64,000 nucleotides of DNA, taken from Amphiura filiformis. Its lineage: Eukaryota > Echinodermata > Ophiuroidea > Amphilepidida > Amphiuridae. The stretch covers positions 62,041,776-62,105,775 of the forward strand of contig NC_092642.1 in NCBI RefSeq assembly GCF_039555335.1, in the 5' to 3' direction. The position numbers and the translations under genes are program-made. Below the pieces are notes generated by a model. The model was not told the DNA's origin. It searched no databases and was given only the letters and a program-made list of their open reading frames with translations. Positions 16,300 through 28,435 of the stretch are shown in pieces; position 1 is the stretch's first letter, and the number at the start of each line of letters is the position of its first letter.

Positions 16300-16608
16300 G
16301 TATAGACGAATCCAACGAGCCAAGTCATGGTCAGGATTTGGACGGCCATGACGGGTCCCGGCATGCACCAAACTGGTGTAGTGACTGCCCAATTGGGTGG
16401 ATTAAACCCGCTTAAAATTCGATGTTAGATTCTTTTGTGTTGTACACTGTCATTATTCTTTTGTCTCCGTGTAACACAGGTGATAGAATGCAGTTTAAAA
16501 TACCCTCCAAGGCCGCATCATTTCACATTTTAGGTGAGATGGAGCCGACGGGGACCCAACTTTGGCAGCCATTGAGGTGTATGAATGCGTGAAATTGGAT
16601 TCGTCTAT
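16300..16608. repeat. Foldback MITE with CTATAGACGAATCCAA ends
   Basis: TGTATAGACGAATCCAA at 16300 is mirrored by TTGGATTCGTCTATAG at 16593-16608. Just outside, 16085-16140 and 16635-16680 also look inverse to each other (TAGTTTGATCCTGT.CACTCCA), so the structure may be larger. Confidence 0.55.
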
Positions 16609-16687
16609 AGCCAATCAGAAACAGCTTTGTACTTTAAAATTGGCAGATGATGGAGTCAGCGGAATCAAACTGATGGAGGAGGACACT

Positions 16688-16834
16688 ATTGGGCTATTCT
16701 AACTGACAATCATACACCCCTATGGAAGACATGACCTTCACCTTCCACACAGGGAGTGCAAATTTCAAATGGGTTACCTGAACAAGTAACTCCAGATTAA
16801 GGTCATGTCTTCCATAGGGAGTGTATGGAATAGC
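16688..16834. repeat. Foldback MITE, family B, shortened copy
   Basis: It begins ATTGGGCTATTCTAACTGAC and contains GGAAGACATGACCTTCACC and AAGGTCATGTCTTCCATAG in inverse orientation. The central region is shorter than in other copies. Confidence 0.7.
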
Positions 16835-18130
16835 ATTTGGCATTCAACTCTCAAATTGAAATCATGTGTGCTTAAAGAAAGATTGTGACTAGGAATGAAG
16901 AAAGAAAGACTTGATTGAAACTAAAGTGTTCACAACTTCTTGTACATAATATATACTAACATCTACTTAAAATGTGATGTTCTCATGACAGTAATGGTCT
17001 AGAAAATTAATCTATTTTCTCTAAAATGGAATACATAATAACATTCACAAAATACTGGCAATGTTGTTGCTTTGACATATACACATATACATAAAAATTA
17101 TTACATAATCAATATCACAATTACCATCATACAAGGCACAAAATAACATTTTTACAAGTGCATCAGGGGCGTTGCAAGTGGTTGGACAAAGTCCATGGGC
17201 CCCAAGGGTTCAGGGGCTCCGAGCAATAGTGAAAATGAAGTTGGTAAGGGATAGGTCCCCCGAGGATCTTGCTACGCTCCTGAAGTGCATCAGCTCAAAG
17301 GTGCATTCCTGATTCCTTTGACAATATCAAACAAAATTGTATCAGAGGCATAATAACCTAGATCAAACAGGCAGTGGGCAAGATGCTTTGGACAACTGCA
17401 GGGCTTAATCAACTACCTTGCAATGTCTCTTGTACCCAATCACATAGTTTTACAGGGTGTAGGGTTTGAAGGTGGATGGTCTGATTTGTCACAAAAGAGA
17501 CACATCGCATACATTTTGTGTTCTAGTTGGACCTAAGTACAAAAAATGTGTATCGCAATGTCCCAAAGAACGGTACATCCATTGTAACTTCTTGTTTGTT
17601 TGTTTTATAGCATCTAAACAAAACATATTTCTGGCAGAAAATTTCACCAGGGTTTCAAGGAAAGTTAAAGCTCTCTTCTGATGCAACAAATCTCATTGGG
17701 GTAAAGCAGAGTTAAGGCTGTCAATCTGGTCACCCACCTTCAATAATGGCAAAATATAGGATACAATTTTGTATTCTTGTACACGTAGTACACCACATCC
17801 CATATTGCTTGCCATTTGAGATTGACCTGGTGAAACAAAATTTAAACCTGTGTTGCCTGCAACTGGCCTCACAGCTTCAGAAATTGAGCCTGATAGGTAA
17901 TATTTCTTTTCTTTTTTTGTAAACAGGAATGCACCTTCTAAGCTTAAAATAGGAATGTAATTAACACACATGATTATGTAAAATCAAAACATTCTGTTTT
18001 TGCTTGTTTTCTTTGATTAATCAAAATTTGCCATTGAAATCATTTTAGAATAAATTGTGCACGTTATGAGAATTTCTTGCTCAAATATCAAGGTGTTTTG
18101 GTGTTGATTTTAAGTTAGATATTTTAAGAC
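16835..18130. other. Intergenic with a weak transposon-like patch
   Basis: Mostly AT-rich and featureless. At 17164-17285 the phrase GGGGCGTTGCAAGTGGTTGG, with a later CTTGCTACGCTCCTG, resembles hAT-type ends of the CAGGGGCGTAGC kind, without a clear boundary. Confidence 0.35.
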
Positions 18131-18612
18131 TAAAGCTGAATTTATACTCGATCGCCGAGCGATGCGATTAATCGCTTTTGAAAAAGCGATTTGCAATCGC
18201 CGAATTTTGCGATGCATCGCCCGTCGCTTTTGCATTTATACTTATCACGGCTATAGCGATTGCAGACGACAATTAAAATATTTTAAATGCCACAAAATAC
18301 ATTTTTAAAACATGAGTTGCTGTCAATAATTATTGCTTTGAATTAATTTATCACCAAAAGTTAAAAATCGAGAAAGGTAAATTAATTAGCAAAATAATAG
18401 ATCCAGTTGGTTGTATATGATTGGTTGACGCATTCACGTGTCAAGCGATATCGCTGGGAAGTTGAGATTTCTTCAACTTGCAAAAGCGACGCTCGTTTTG
18501 CCTCCGCGATTTGAATCGATTGATCGGCTTGACGCTCTGGAAATGTAAGTAAACATTGAGCATGCGTGAAAATCGCTTTTCTGCAAAAGCGATCGAGTAT
18601 AAATTCAGCTTA
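18131..18612. repeat. Foldback element, family S, intact-looking copy
   Basis: The left end AGCTGAATTTATACTCGATC is mirrored by GATCGAGTATAAATTCAGCT at 18592-18611. The interior is full of AAAAGCGAT and its inverse. An interrupted copy spans 31003-32605, and a shorter foldback with the same kind of ends lies at 37611-37756. Confidence 0.75.
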
Positions 18613-20137
18613 ACTGCCTGGTGGTTAGGAATTTAAAAATTAGAACAGGAAACAGTAAATTATTAAAAATTTCAAATTAGATTCAAGTGAACTGCATAAA
18701 ATTTACTAAAATGGCAGTAACATGTGATTGTCAAGGCTGAAATAATAAAGGAATTTGAAAAAACAAACTTAAAAGAAATAAGCAAACATGTTTTTAATGT
18801 TTGAGGCAATTTAGTCCTTTTAATTTAAAGTACAATATCATAATTCATTGTGCATGTGCACATATCACAAGAATGGAATGATATAAAAGTTGTGAAGAGA
18901 ATTTGGGTATACAGTCACCCAATTTGTCAACCATTGGTTTTAGGGGACAGGTAACTAACTACCCAAGTCGCCGGAGCCAACATTGAAAAGTCACCCAATT
19001 TTGTTCTTAACCATTGGTTTCTATGGGACAGGAAATTGGAAAAGTCGCAAGGAAAATCGTCAAAAGTCACCCAATTGGGCTACCAAATGGTGGATGTGAT
19101 CAAGCAAATGATTCAGATTTTGTGGAAATTAAATCTGAGACACTGGCAATCATGTAATCAGGGTCCGCATTAAGCAATTTTATTTGTGTAGCAAAAATGC
19201 TCACCAAATTTCGGGAGCTAATGCTTATGAATGATGAAAATTGTGTAGCATTTTGCTACTACTACAAACTTATTGCATGTAATTGGCCTTTGTGTAATTA
19301 TACACAGACTTTAATACTTGCCAGACTTCATTGGCAGAAATAAAGCTGCCTAATCTCAGAATTAAGTCTTGACAATAGGTTAATTTGGTGTAAGCTTACA
19401 TGAAGGAAGAATCGCTCCCATTGCTGGGCATATGTCAGCAAGTGGTCGCCCGCAGGAAGGGGTGAGGGTATCACCTGTGGTTGGTCCTCAGCCCATGTGG
19501 GAGATGACCCTGCTGTTCATCAGCCCTTAGGTATAAGACTGCTTGTCACCTTTTTATTGTTTGCGAGATGCTTATTATTACTGAATACTCTCGCTATTAC
19601 AAAAGTGACTTATTCAGTCAAAATTACATCTGGTCATTATCCTGAATCATCTTGCTTGATCACATCACACATTATTCCACTTCCCAATAAAAATCAATAT
19701 TTGGTACTTTAGTTAAAACATCCTAAAATCAGTGAAGACACCAAATAAAAGTGAGTATTGTTTGTTCACCAAAAAGTTCAGATGCAAATTGTAATGCCAT
19801 GTGATAGCTGCCTTGTGATATTATTAATATCAATATTGTAATAATATAAGTTCAAGGACAAGAGAGGAGGACTGTGCCTGCTGCCCCTCCCCCCTTGCAT
19901 ACACCACTTTCTATATTGAATGGATCACTCAGAGTCAGCTTTCAATATTGTATCAAGAATGATACAAATATATGATTCCCTATCAAGCATGGCTCCCATT
20001 TAGCTCTTATAGAAGTACATCTTCACATGAATCAATGATGAAATATGACATTAATACACAAAGGAGCTATTGGAAACATGTATATCATGCTTTGAATTTT
20101 GAATCTGAACTCTTCGTGTTTAGTTTACACAAATACC
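18613..20137. other. Intergenic with one local direct repeat
   Basis: Around 18913-18965 and 19000-19040 a phrase CACCCAATTT ... AACCATTGGTTT .. GGGACAGG is duplicated. The rest shows no gene or clear element. Confidence 0.4.
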
Positions 20138-20502
20138 CGGCCCCCCAACTCAACACAAAAGTTGACAACCTAGAGAGTTACCAAATCTTTCAAAAGCCCC
20201 CTTTGCAATGATTTTTCATCAAATTTACCCCCCTTTTTTTCATGCAAAATCAAGGACAAAATTTGGCCAAAAACAACCCCTTTTTTGTAGTTTTTAATGA
20301 CCAAAATTTCAAACACCCCTTTTCAATGATTAGAATTTCAAACACCCCTTATCAATGACACTAAATATTGACATAAAATTTCTGGATTTTCTCAATTTTG
20401 CCAATTTCACAGTCCTTGCTACTGGCAAAAAAATAATACCCCAGTTTCTGCGCAATTTGGTAACTCGCATGGTTGTCAACTTTTGTGTTGAGTTGGGGGC
20501 CG
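20138..20502. repeat. Foldback element with CGGCCCCCAACTCAACAC ends
   Basis: CCCCCAACTCAACACAAAAG and TTGACAACC on the left are mirrored by GGTTGTCAACTTTTGTGTTG and AGTTGGGGGCCG on the right. The interior has direct repeats of TTTCAAACACCCCTT. It ends 80 bp beyond the stop codon of the MZB1-like gene. Confidence 0.7.
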
Positions 20503-20581
20503 AGCATGAATATACTGAAGTTAACAGTTTAAAACAAAAGCAGTGACAAAATTAAGTGAGTTTTGTTCATCAGAATTATTT

Positions 20582-23500
20582 TCATAATTCTTCCTTTGCT
20601 TTCTTGTCCTTTTTACTAATCTTCTTCCCCTTCTTTGTTTTTGTTTTCTTGGGTTTGGGCTTAGCTTTGGTTTTCTTGTTGCAATCTCTATCTTCTTCAT
20701 AGCATAAAAACTGCTTGAGATTTCCTTCTGTGAACGCTTCAAAGATTTCTTCATCACCTGGCTCTCCTAGGTAGTACCTACAGATCTGCTGCATTCTGTG
20801 AGAAGAAAGGGATTCAAAAAGTAAGCAGTGTGTTTTATTTTTGAATCTGCGATTTTGTTTCATTTCTGCTTGTATTTTTTTCCTTTTGTTTTTCTTTTAA
20901 TTCCTGTATTTTGTTTTGTTTTCTTATTGTTGTATAGGTTAGTACTGTTTTGTTTTAGCCGTGGTTAATTTGTGCTGTTTATTTCTTTCTGTTTTGTCTT
21001 TTAAAATGCACTACTTGTGCAATAATGCTAACACTTGGCTAATCCACTTGAAGTCCATACAACATATATACTTATACAGTATGCATGTATTTCAAATTGA
21101 GTTCCATTTCAAGTATACACCCCCTGTGTGGAAGATTATGGTTAGGTCTTCCATAGGGGGTGTATGGATTTCAAATGGAATATATCCCATTGGATACATG
21201 TTTGAGTAAGTAAAGTACCTGATTTCCAATTTGTGGCTGGGTGCATCAACATAGTTGCAAATCACAAATTGAATACAAAATTATTTAATTATAACAACTG
21301 GTGTGTAAAAGACATTGCTATAAGAGTACATGAACTGGTGAACAGTACAAACGGTTTGCAATTCACTTCTGCACAGATGTGTCACATATGACTTGTCCAT
21401 TCAGCTGTAAAAAATGACTTCCCAATGTGAATCATTAATGCCATATGTCAGCTTTTAATACAAAAGCCTTACAATGGTATTCAAAGCATGAACCAAAATG
21501 TATAAATGTTATAATATATTTAAAATGAACTTGGTGGTTTATTAAAGCATTGTTGGAAAACGAAGGCCAGGCAAGCAGGCTTGGCCGACCTACACTCTTA
21601 CTGTGGATGATTTATCTTACTTGGATTTATTTAAATGTTATAATAATTAGCATGGGCAAAAGAATTTGGAGAAGTGAGGCTATTTTGTAACTTCAAAGTA
21701 TGTGTAAAGTGGTTTCTGGTAATGACCGGTATATCTTTCTTGACCCAAAATCACATTATTTGAAGGGCGTCACAATCTGCAAACTGAGCTAGTTCTTTGT
21801 ACTAACTAACACAAATGGAGTACGGTATCTGACATTCTGTGATTCACTGTTACAGAGCCATCAGTCTTGGGCCCTTTGTCTTTCACTAATGGTTTGTTTG
21901 TTGCCCTTTTACGATATATGTTAAGTACTTTCATCACAATATTACAACACTCACTAATCAACATGCATGCATATGATAGAAAATACTTAACGCTATTGAA
22001 TCAGTGCCATGTGAAGGTTGTAGTGCACATACCACAGACTTCTCCAATTGAAATCTATACACCCATATGGAAGACATACACAGGGGGTGTACATTTCAAA
22101 TGGAGTTATCCATTCAGGTAACCCAATTTGAAATACTCACTCCCTGTGTGGAATAGGGGTATGGATTTAAACTAAAATAGCCCCATTAGTCTATAGGCAT
22201 CACCATCTGCACTGTCACAAATTGTGATCAACTTTAATTTCAAAGTGGGATGCAAAAGTGCTGTACATCTTTTTAAATGATCAGGCATTCTTTTACAGGT
22301 CATACTCCCAATTTCAAATGACATTGCAGTTTCAAAATTACGGAGAAAATTGGCATAGGGGGTGTATGGATTTCAAGTGGAATCAGGCACTTGCCCTGAG
22401 TGGACAACTTGTCTTGAGTGGACAACTTGTCCTGTGTGGACAAGTGAACTCTCAATTGCCACTTTTGGGTCACATGTACACAATATATCTTGCGGTTTAT
22501 AGTGTGGGTAGTCACTGGTGACGGGATAATCAATGATGCTGTGCACAATCACTAACACTTCATGCTGGATTTATAGCTGGATTACATCCATGCATCATGA
22601 CGGACACAACCATACGACCTCTCACCTCATGGGCCATCTCCCCCCTCCCTGTTGAATACCAGCCATTTCTTTGATATCCAATCCAGGACCAGAAAGTCTC
22701 TTCACACCTTGTATGTCTTTGATACCGACTCTGTGGATAACGAAAACATCTCAAGATATTTGATAAGATGTACATTGGTTATAAGATTTAATTTAACAGT
22801 GTGTACCCACCTTCCGGGCCATTTACCGCCTCCTTGCATTATACCTGGTATGTCTTTAGTCTCCAAACCTGGTCCTGCTAGTCTCTTTTTACCTTTCACT
22901 TCTTTGATACCGACTCTGTGTTCATCAAAATTGTATAAAGTGTGTTAATCAATCACATTGGTGTTGAATGGTAAATCATTCTTTTTCAACTGAAAGCCCA
23001 GGTGATTACTTGTATTCCAAGGTGTCGATATATCATGCTCATTCAACACGTAAAAAGGGTAGTTTTTCACAGGCAAGCAATGTATGCACATATACATCAT
23101 TTAAGTTGTCCAAAATGCCAAAAAATGCTGGGAATTTTAATTTGTTTAAGTTTGAGCATTTATAAAACACAGGACTTTATCACTACTTTTTCTCAGAAAA
23201 ATTGAGTAGGATTTCAGGTTTCCAAAGTTAAAAAACCAATGCCATCTTTCGTGAGATTTTTGTGTTGTCGAATTGGAAAAAAATAAAACAGCGGCAAAAA
23301 ATGGTCCTATATATTAAATCAGGCATGAGAATAAATTTTCATGACAAAACAGGAAAAATCTGAAAATTCTCATGCCTGTTTAAAAATAGAGCTTCTGATG
23401 TTCTACCAAGTGTTATCTTTTGAGCCAGGGAATTGAGTACAGTCATAAAATAGTCACCTGGAAGGGTTATCATCAGTTGACCATGACTAATAGAAATGAT

Positions 23501-26172
23501 AATGATATTCATAGAAATTAATTTTGCTGGTATTGTAAAAAAAACACCACACAGATCAACGTAATAAAATATGGTGTTTTCTGTGTGAATTTATTTCATT
23601 TTATTTGTAGGTTAATTATTAAAGCAATCTCCACCATATGATCCCTCAAGGCTGTTTACTTGCAATTGCTATGTATGATGCATGCATCGTCAGAGTTGTG
23701 GATGGTATTGCTTTAGAATGAGTAAAATCTAAAACAGTACCCACATTTTAGGTGGGTAAAAGTCCTGTGGTAATAGTTTTTTAAACTCAATGTGGAGAAT
23801 TACCAACCACACAATATAAGGTCTGAGGGGGTACCAGCATTTTTTCAATGCATATTGATTGTTAATTTGTTCACCTTTAAAATGGAAGAGAATTTGCCAT
23901 TTTGCTCTGGTCCAATACCATGTAAAATTCCACTATTTGGAGGGGGCGGGGGGAGGGGGAGGAGGAATTTAGGCACATTTCCTCACTCTACCCCCTCCCA
24001 TCTTTAAAATGGAGAATTTGCCATTTTTGTTCTGGTCCAAAATCATACAAAATTCCACCATTCATGCCATTTGGGAAGGGGGAATTAGAGGCACATATTC
24101 TCGCTCCACCCCTTCCCCCAATTCAATTTCCCTCCCCTTCCATGACCAAACCTGGAAAGAAATTTCCGGCCCTCCAGTGTAGTAGTATACTCATTTTATT
24201 TGTACCCACATACTTACTGATTAAAGTCATCTTTGCATGTTGATTCTAGTAAATCTAACACTTGTGATTCAGGGAGTTTGCCTTTAAGAGATGGTTGGTT
24301 GTCCACAGCTCTCTGAAGTTTCTCAGCAAACTGGAAAAGAAAATGTTATCACATTTTATTCTTGTTTTAAAATTGACTTTGAATCCATAAGATTAAGATG
24401 TACACACATTTTTAATTTATGCACATGTGTACAGTTCTCTGATGGGCAGCATCAGGGTCCGGTACCATCAAGCATACATGGTGTTGTTGAAGTTGTCGAA
24501 TCTTCAGTGGTTAGCAAAACTGAACCTAAAGATGAAACCTAACCAGAGCAGTTCTTCCCGGATGAACCAAACCTGCCTGGTTATCAAATTAATCAGTGAC
24601 AAGTTATCTCTGAATTTGACAAGTGCTAATTGATGTTTTAATATTTTTGCATCAATTAGCAAGGTCAAATTCAGAGATAACCTTGGCACTGATTAATATG
24701 ATAACCAGTCACAAATGTTCTGACTGGGCTTCCTCTTTAAGACAGAGAGACATTCCGGTGTCCACCAACATGTATTTAATACACACCCACCGCAAGCTAG
24801 GTTTTTGTAATTGATTTTTCACCAAACTTGCTGATGAGTCTTCGGAAGTCTTGGAAGAGTTTAATTAATTTTTGAGTTTGCATACAATAGACAAGTATAT
24901 GACAAGTGACATTTTTAGCAATGTTGAATATTCTGCTGATGTTTCAATTTGGTTATTTTGATGAGTCCATTGTATCTTTTAGAGCAAATGATGCCTATTT
25001 TGAGTCTAAAATTTAGTTAAAGTTTAATCTGAGCAACATTTTGATACAAATCACCCATCATGTTTACTTACTTACTGGTACTTCCATTGACTCAACACAG
25101 TATCACGCTTCATCGATTTCTACTAGATTTTGATCGCTTAATACGACCAGGGGTATTCTCTAACATTTGTGGCCACTAGCCAGTCAGGCAGATAAACCCA
25201 TAAAAGTTACCAGCCCAACACAAATGTTGCCAGCCTGACATTTGCCAGAATGCCAGAGTTTATAGAGTACGGTATATTGAAAAGCACAAGTTACACAAAA
25301 AATATAACCATACATTTTGTACTGACAGTGAACGATTTCTGTGATTTCACTGCAGTGGCAGAGCGACAGAGAAGTGCAGATATCATATCCCAGAGCTAGC
25401 TCAGGTGGTTCAGCTCAGGGTTGTGATATTACCAGTTTATCATCAATTTATTACCCACCGTCCAGGTGGGCAGGTAATTTTGAAAATTTAAATGCCCGAC
25501 AGCAAAGTCACCCGCCCCTGGTGTTCGACTTCTCAAGCAATCTTTATTTTAAGACTGAGGGGTAGTAAAATACTATAAAAATACAAGTGATTCATGATGC
25601 ATCATAATGAATTACAGAAGCTTGAAATAAAAAAAATAATAAAGAACAAACAAACATGGACCCCATCCATTCCAGAAAATGATGCCGGGGGCAAGGGACG
25701 AGAAGGAAAACAATTATTTTACAATTTACAGCAATGAAAATTTATTCACAGATGGCCCCTATCTTGCATGTCCATTTTAATATCCTAACATTATCAATGT
25801 ATATCTCTAGTCAGTCGAGTAATTTTATGTAAACATTTAATAGCATGTCTGCCGAATTTGGAAGTATTTTTAAGTAAGCTTAAAAGTCTGGGCGTGTCAT
25901 TTTCTTACCGTAAATGCAAGAATATTGCATGCATCGCATTTTAAGTCGCTTGGTAGATGCTCCGAATAGTGGTCTTCGTCATCTAAGTCTGGAGTTTTGA
26001 AAGAAAGCGTTCCTTTCGAAGCAAACCCTGATTCTGGGTCGACATCAGCTTCGGGATCTGGTTCCCATTTACTCTGACACAGTGAAAGCTCAGGACCAAA
26101 AACTGCAAATGTAAACAACACCGAAAATAGTGTGCAAAACAACTCCTGACTCCACTTAGCCATTGTTTTCAT
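20582..26172 (-). CDS. MZB1: MZB1/canopy-family ER saposin-like protein with a duplicated exon
   Basis: Coding exons in transcript order: 26172-25909, 24330-24218, then 22915-22811 (3A) or 22730-22626 (3B), then 20795-20582. GT/AG borders and phases fit; with one exon 3 the product is 231 aa. MZB1 (pERp1) and canopy proteins are ER-lumen folding helpers with a saposin-like fold. The start is the first in-frame ATG, followed by a signal peptide (hydrophobic about residues 11-25). Then come an acidic spacer, the DLDDEDHYSEHLPSDLKCDAC block (like human LDDEEMYSAHMP..LRCDAC), GIKEVKGKKRLAGPG (exon 3), CRYYLGEPGDEEIFEAF, a Lys-rich tail and C-terminal KEEL. Six Cys (79, 82, 120, 166, 192, 199) match the family pattern. 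KEEL should retain it in the ER. Human MZB1 ends REEL and lacks the long Lys-rich tail. Canopy 1/2 orthology is possible; the GPG and GG-WP spacing favours MZB1. Confidence 0.88.
21041..21192. repeat. Foldback MITE, family B, copy in last intron of the MZB1-like gene
   Basis: It has AATCCACTTGAAGTCCATAC at one end and ATTTCAAATGGAATATATCC at the other, with CCCCCTGTGTGGAAGATTA and TCTTCCATAGGGGGTGTATG inside. The left half is degraded. Confidence 0.65.
22041..22185. repeat. Foldback MITE, family B, second copy in the last intron of the MZB1-like gene
   Basis: Contains TCCAATTGAAATCTATACAC, then TTTCAAATGGAGTTATCCAT, and closes with ATGGATTTAAACTAAAATAG. A small further fragment (GGGGGTGTATGGATTTCAAG) lies at about 22358-22380. 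Confidence 0.65.
22626..22730 (-). CDS. Exon 3B of the MZB1-like gene, tandem copy of 3A
   Basis: 105 nt, bounded by CCACAG upstream and GTGAG downstream. It encodes VGIKDIQGVKRLSGPG, then a segment ending GGGRWPM. Twenty-one of 34 whole codons match 3A in amino acid, and length and phase are identical. Only 80 bp separate the two. The frame is intact, so both copies appear to be under coding constraint. Confidence 0.82.
22811..22915 (-). CDS. Exon 3A of the MZB1-like gene
   Basis: 105 nt, bounded by CACAG upstream and GTGGGT downstream on the minus strand. It encodes VGIKEVKGKKRLAGPG, then a segment ending GGGKWPG, with split codons at both edges. It joins in frame to exon 2 and to either exon 3B or exon 4. 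Confidence 0.85.
23883..24130. repeat. Two-copy tandem repeat in an intron of the MZB1-like gene
   Basis: A unit of about 120 bp containing GAGAATTTGCCATTTT, CTCTGGTCCAA, AAATTCCAC and a G-rich run occurs at about 23883 and again at about 24008. The copies are clearly related but diverged. Confidence 0.6.
24578..24708. repeat. Compact foldback element in an intron of the MZB1-like gene
   Basis: About 58 bp on each side are inverse to each other: TGGTTATCAAATTAATCAGT and GTTATCTCTGAATTTGAC on the left, their complements on the right, around a short AT-rich loop. The arms are close in sequence, so the copy looks recent. Confidence 0.75.
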
Positions 26173-26348
26173 ACATATATTAGATAACTGATACTTAATG
26201 AACACTAAGATATTATTGACGACTTGATGAGTGGTTTTGGAGTAGCAGAAATGAAGAGATTTTTCAGGAACTCCTTCACTGCAGACGACGTGTATTTTAC
26301 GATGACACTTCAGCGAATCCGGGAAAGCCACGCGCTATGTGTGAACTG

Positions 26349-26362
26349 AACATGCGCAGTGG
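26349..26362. promoter_or_regulatory. Possible NRF1-like half site upstream of the MZB1-like gene
   Basis: ACATGCGCAGTG lies about 180 bp upstream of the start ATG on the minus strand. It matches a half of the GCGCATGCGC motif common in animal promoters. This is weak evidence from position and sequence only. Confidence 0.2.
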
Positions 26363-26877
26363 AGTTATTAAAGGGTCATTCCCTTTTGTTGCAGTGCATG
26401 CAGTGCAGCGAGCTCAGATTCATTTTCCACTGGCTTGCTATTTGCTGTGACTATGTTGATTAGATTAGATTAATTTACTTGCCAGGTAAAAGCATTTCCA
26501 TGACAACACATGGCAATCACTAAAAGCTTTTTGTAGAATTAAAATAATGAAGCTATCTTGTAAATTTTTTTGTAGAATTAGTGAAGCTAGCTATGTCCAA
26601 TTCATGATTCCGGGGAAAGTGGGAAACTGGATAACTCGAATTGAATACACCATTTCGGTAACTAATTATTTCTCTTTTTTGTGCACATATATAATACGCT
26701 AGCTGTGATTTATTTGTTATTTATTCATTTAGGTCCTACGGTACTCATTGATCAGCTGAATAGCGAGAAACCAATCTAAAAGAGATTATTAGTAACAATA
26801 AACTATTCGATTTATTTATGGGAGCAAAAGAAAGTAATACGGTACTATATATCTTCAGCTGATAACAAAAACATCTT
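26363..26877. other. Intergenic, nothing recognised
   Basis: AT-rich flank upstream of the MZB1-like gene, with a partial direct repeat of a TTTTTGTAGAATTA phrase near 26530-26580. Confidence 0.35.
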
Positions 26878-27226
26878 TCATAAATATGTTGTCTATACTT
26901 CACTTGACCCAAATATATGATTTTTTTTGGTGATGAGAGACTCGCACATGGAATTTCAGAGAGATTTTGATAGCAGTTCCATTAAAAAAAGGTGCTATCG
27001 TCCGATGATGAGACTAAGATCTAGAAACACCCCCGTAATGCTGTTTTGGGGAATTTTGCTAGCAGAATCTTTTTGATGAAAGTCAATCTTTGACAAGATG
27101 TAACTTTGCTACGGAAAGTGCTATGACAAAAAGATTTTCAGTGTTGGCTTTCTTTACTCAAGGGCTTTAATTTGATATATAAAATGATGCAGTTTGATGG
27201 CAAATTTGAATTCACCTGGCATACCT
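26878..27226 (+). repeat. Dispersed repeat, family G, copy 2
   Basis: Direct copy of 4065-4410, sharing ACTTCACTTGACCCAAATAT, GCAGTTCCATTAAAAAA and TTTGATGGCAAATTTGAATT. Confidence 0.6.
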
Positions 27227-27435
27227 ATTTTATTGTTAATTTCAGTGACGTAGTGTCATAGGGGCACGGGAGGGGCACGTGTCCCCCCCATCGATATCAA
27301 ACTTTAGAAAATCTCATAGGGAAATTGCCGAAAAATGGCTATTAAATGGCCATTTATAGCTGCAGACTAGACGAGTCAAATGAGGGAAGGGCATTATTAT
27401 ATCATGACACAGCTAAAGGTAAATATGGTCAGATC

Positions 27436-27788
27436 CAGTAGCGTAGCCCCCTGACAAAAAATGAAAGAAAAAAGTGCCCCTCTGACAAAAAATAAAAGGG
27501 AAAATCAGGAGGGCAAAGGAAAAGAAAAGGGGCAAGGAGCCATTTTCTACCGCGGTAATTCAGCCCGAAAATACACAATTTTAGATTAAGATTAAGCCCT
27601 TTCCATCCTGATAATGGGCGAAAATAGCGTAAAATACTAATTTCTTGTGCGCTACGCGCGCACATCGTCCCAATAAAGCCTTTTGTCTCTATTTATTGTA
27701 TATGATGCAACTGTAATTTTTTTTTGTCTGTGTCCCAAAAATTTTATTTGCCCCCCCCCCCTGACCAAAAAAGCTGGCTACGCCCCTG
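27436..27788. mobile_element. Non-autonomous hAT-type element with 8-bp target duplication GTCAGATC
   Basis: The left end CAGTAGCGTAGCCCCCTGAC is mirrored by GGCTACGCCCCTG. GTCAGATC occurs immediately outside both ends (27428-27435 and 27789-27796). An 8-bp duplication with a CAG...CTG terminus is diagnostic for hAT. There is no transposase. Confidence 0.85.
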
Positions 27789-27796
27789 GTCAGATC

Positions 27797-28435
27797 ATTT
27801 TGTTCTGTTCAGTATTGCTATCTTCAGCTGATAGCAAAAATAAATAAAGAAATAGGCCTCAGAGGCCTAAATGTTTAATTTCTTGATAATGTTTCTTGAT
27901 ATTTAGTAGACTATTATGCCATAATCGAATTTTGAAAATATGTTATTATTAATCCAGAGGATGAATTAAGGAAGCCCCATCATGTACTGTAAAAGTGTTA
28001 TCACTAGAGTTTCAACTGCCACTTTACTTTTCAAATCCCATTGAACTCTGTGCAAAAGATGTTGTTTTAGAATTGCCCGTGTGTCATTATTACTTGGTCG
28101 ATTTCAGATCTAAAGTGATGTATGCTTGAAGGATAATTCCCACCTTCTGTAGATAACATAAAATGTGAAATCGACCAACTTTTTGAAGGCGTTTTTATTG
28201 TAAATATATCTGCCGCAAAAAAAAAAGAAATTTACGTGATTTGGTGGGTTTTGCCTCAAAAGTGTGGGGGGCAATGAAAATATTGGGGGGATGCCCCCTT
28301 GCCCCCCCCCCCGTAGGGGCTTTCAGAGTTATGCGGGGGGCTTATATGGCTAAAATCGCAAACGGCTGGTAACAATGATGCGGAGGGCTTCAGCCCCCCA
28401 AAGCCCCCCTGGACACGCCAGCTTTTGTGCGATTT
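27797..28435. other. Intergenic with C-rich, transposon-like text
   Basis: No gene seen. The section at 28255-28415, with runs of C around GGGGCTTTCAGAGTTATGCG and AAGCCCCCCTGGAC, looks like degraded transposon sequence. Confidence 0.3.

Noticed and set aside
25910-26331. Extension of the MZB1-like ORF upstream to 26331 (144 residues)
   Set aside because: The open frame begins with GTG, not ATG. The first in-frame ATG is at 26172 and is followed at once by a convincing signal peptide.
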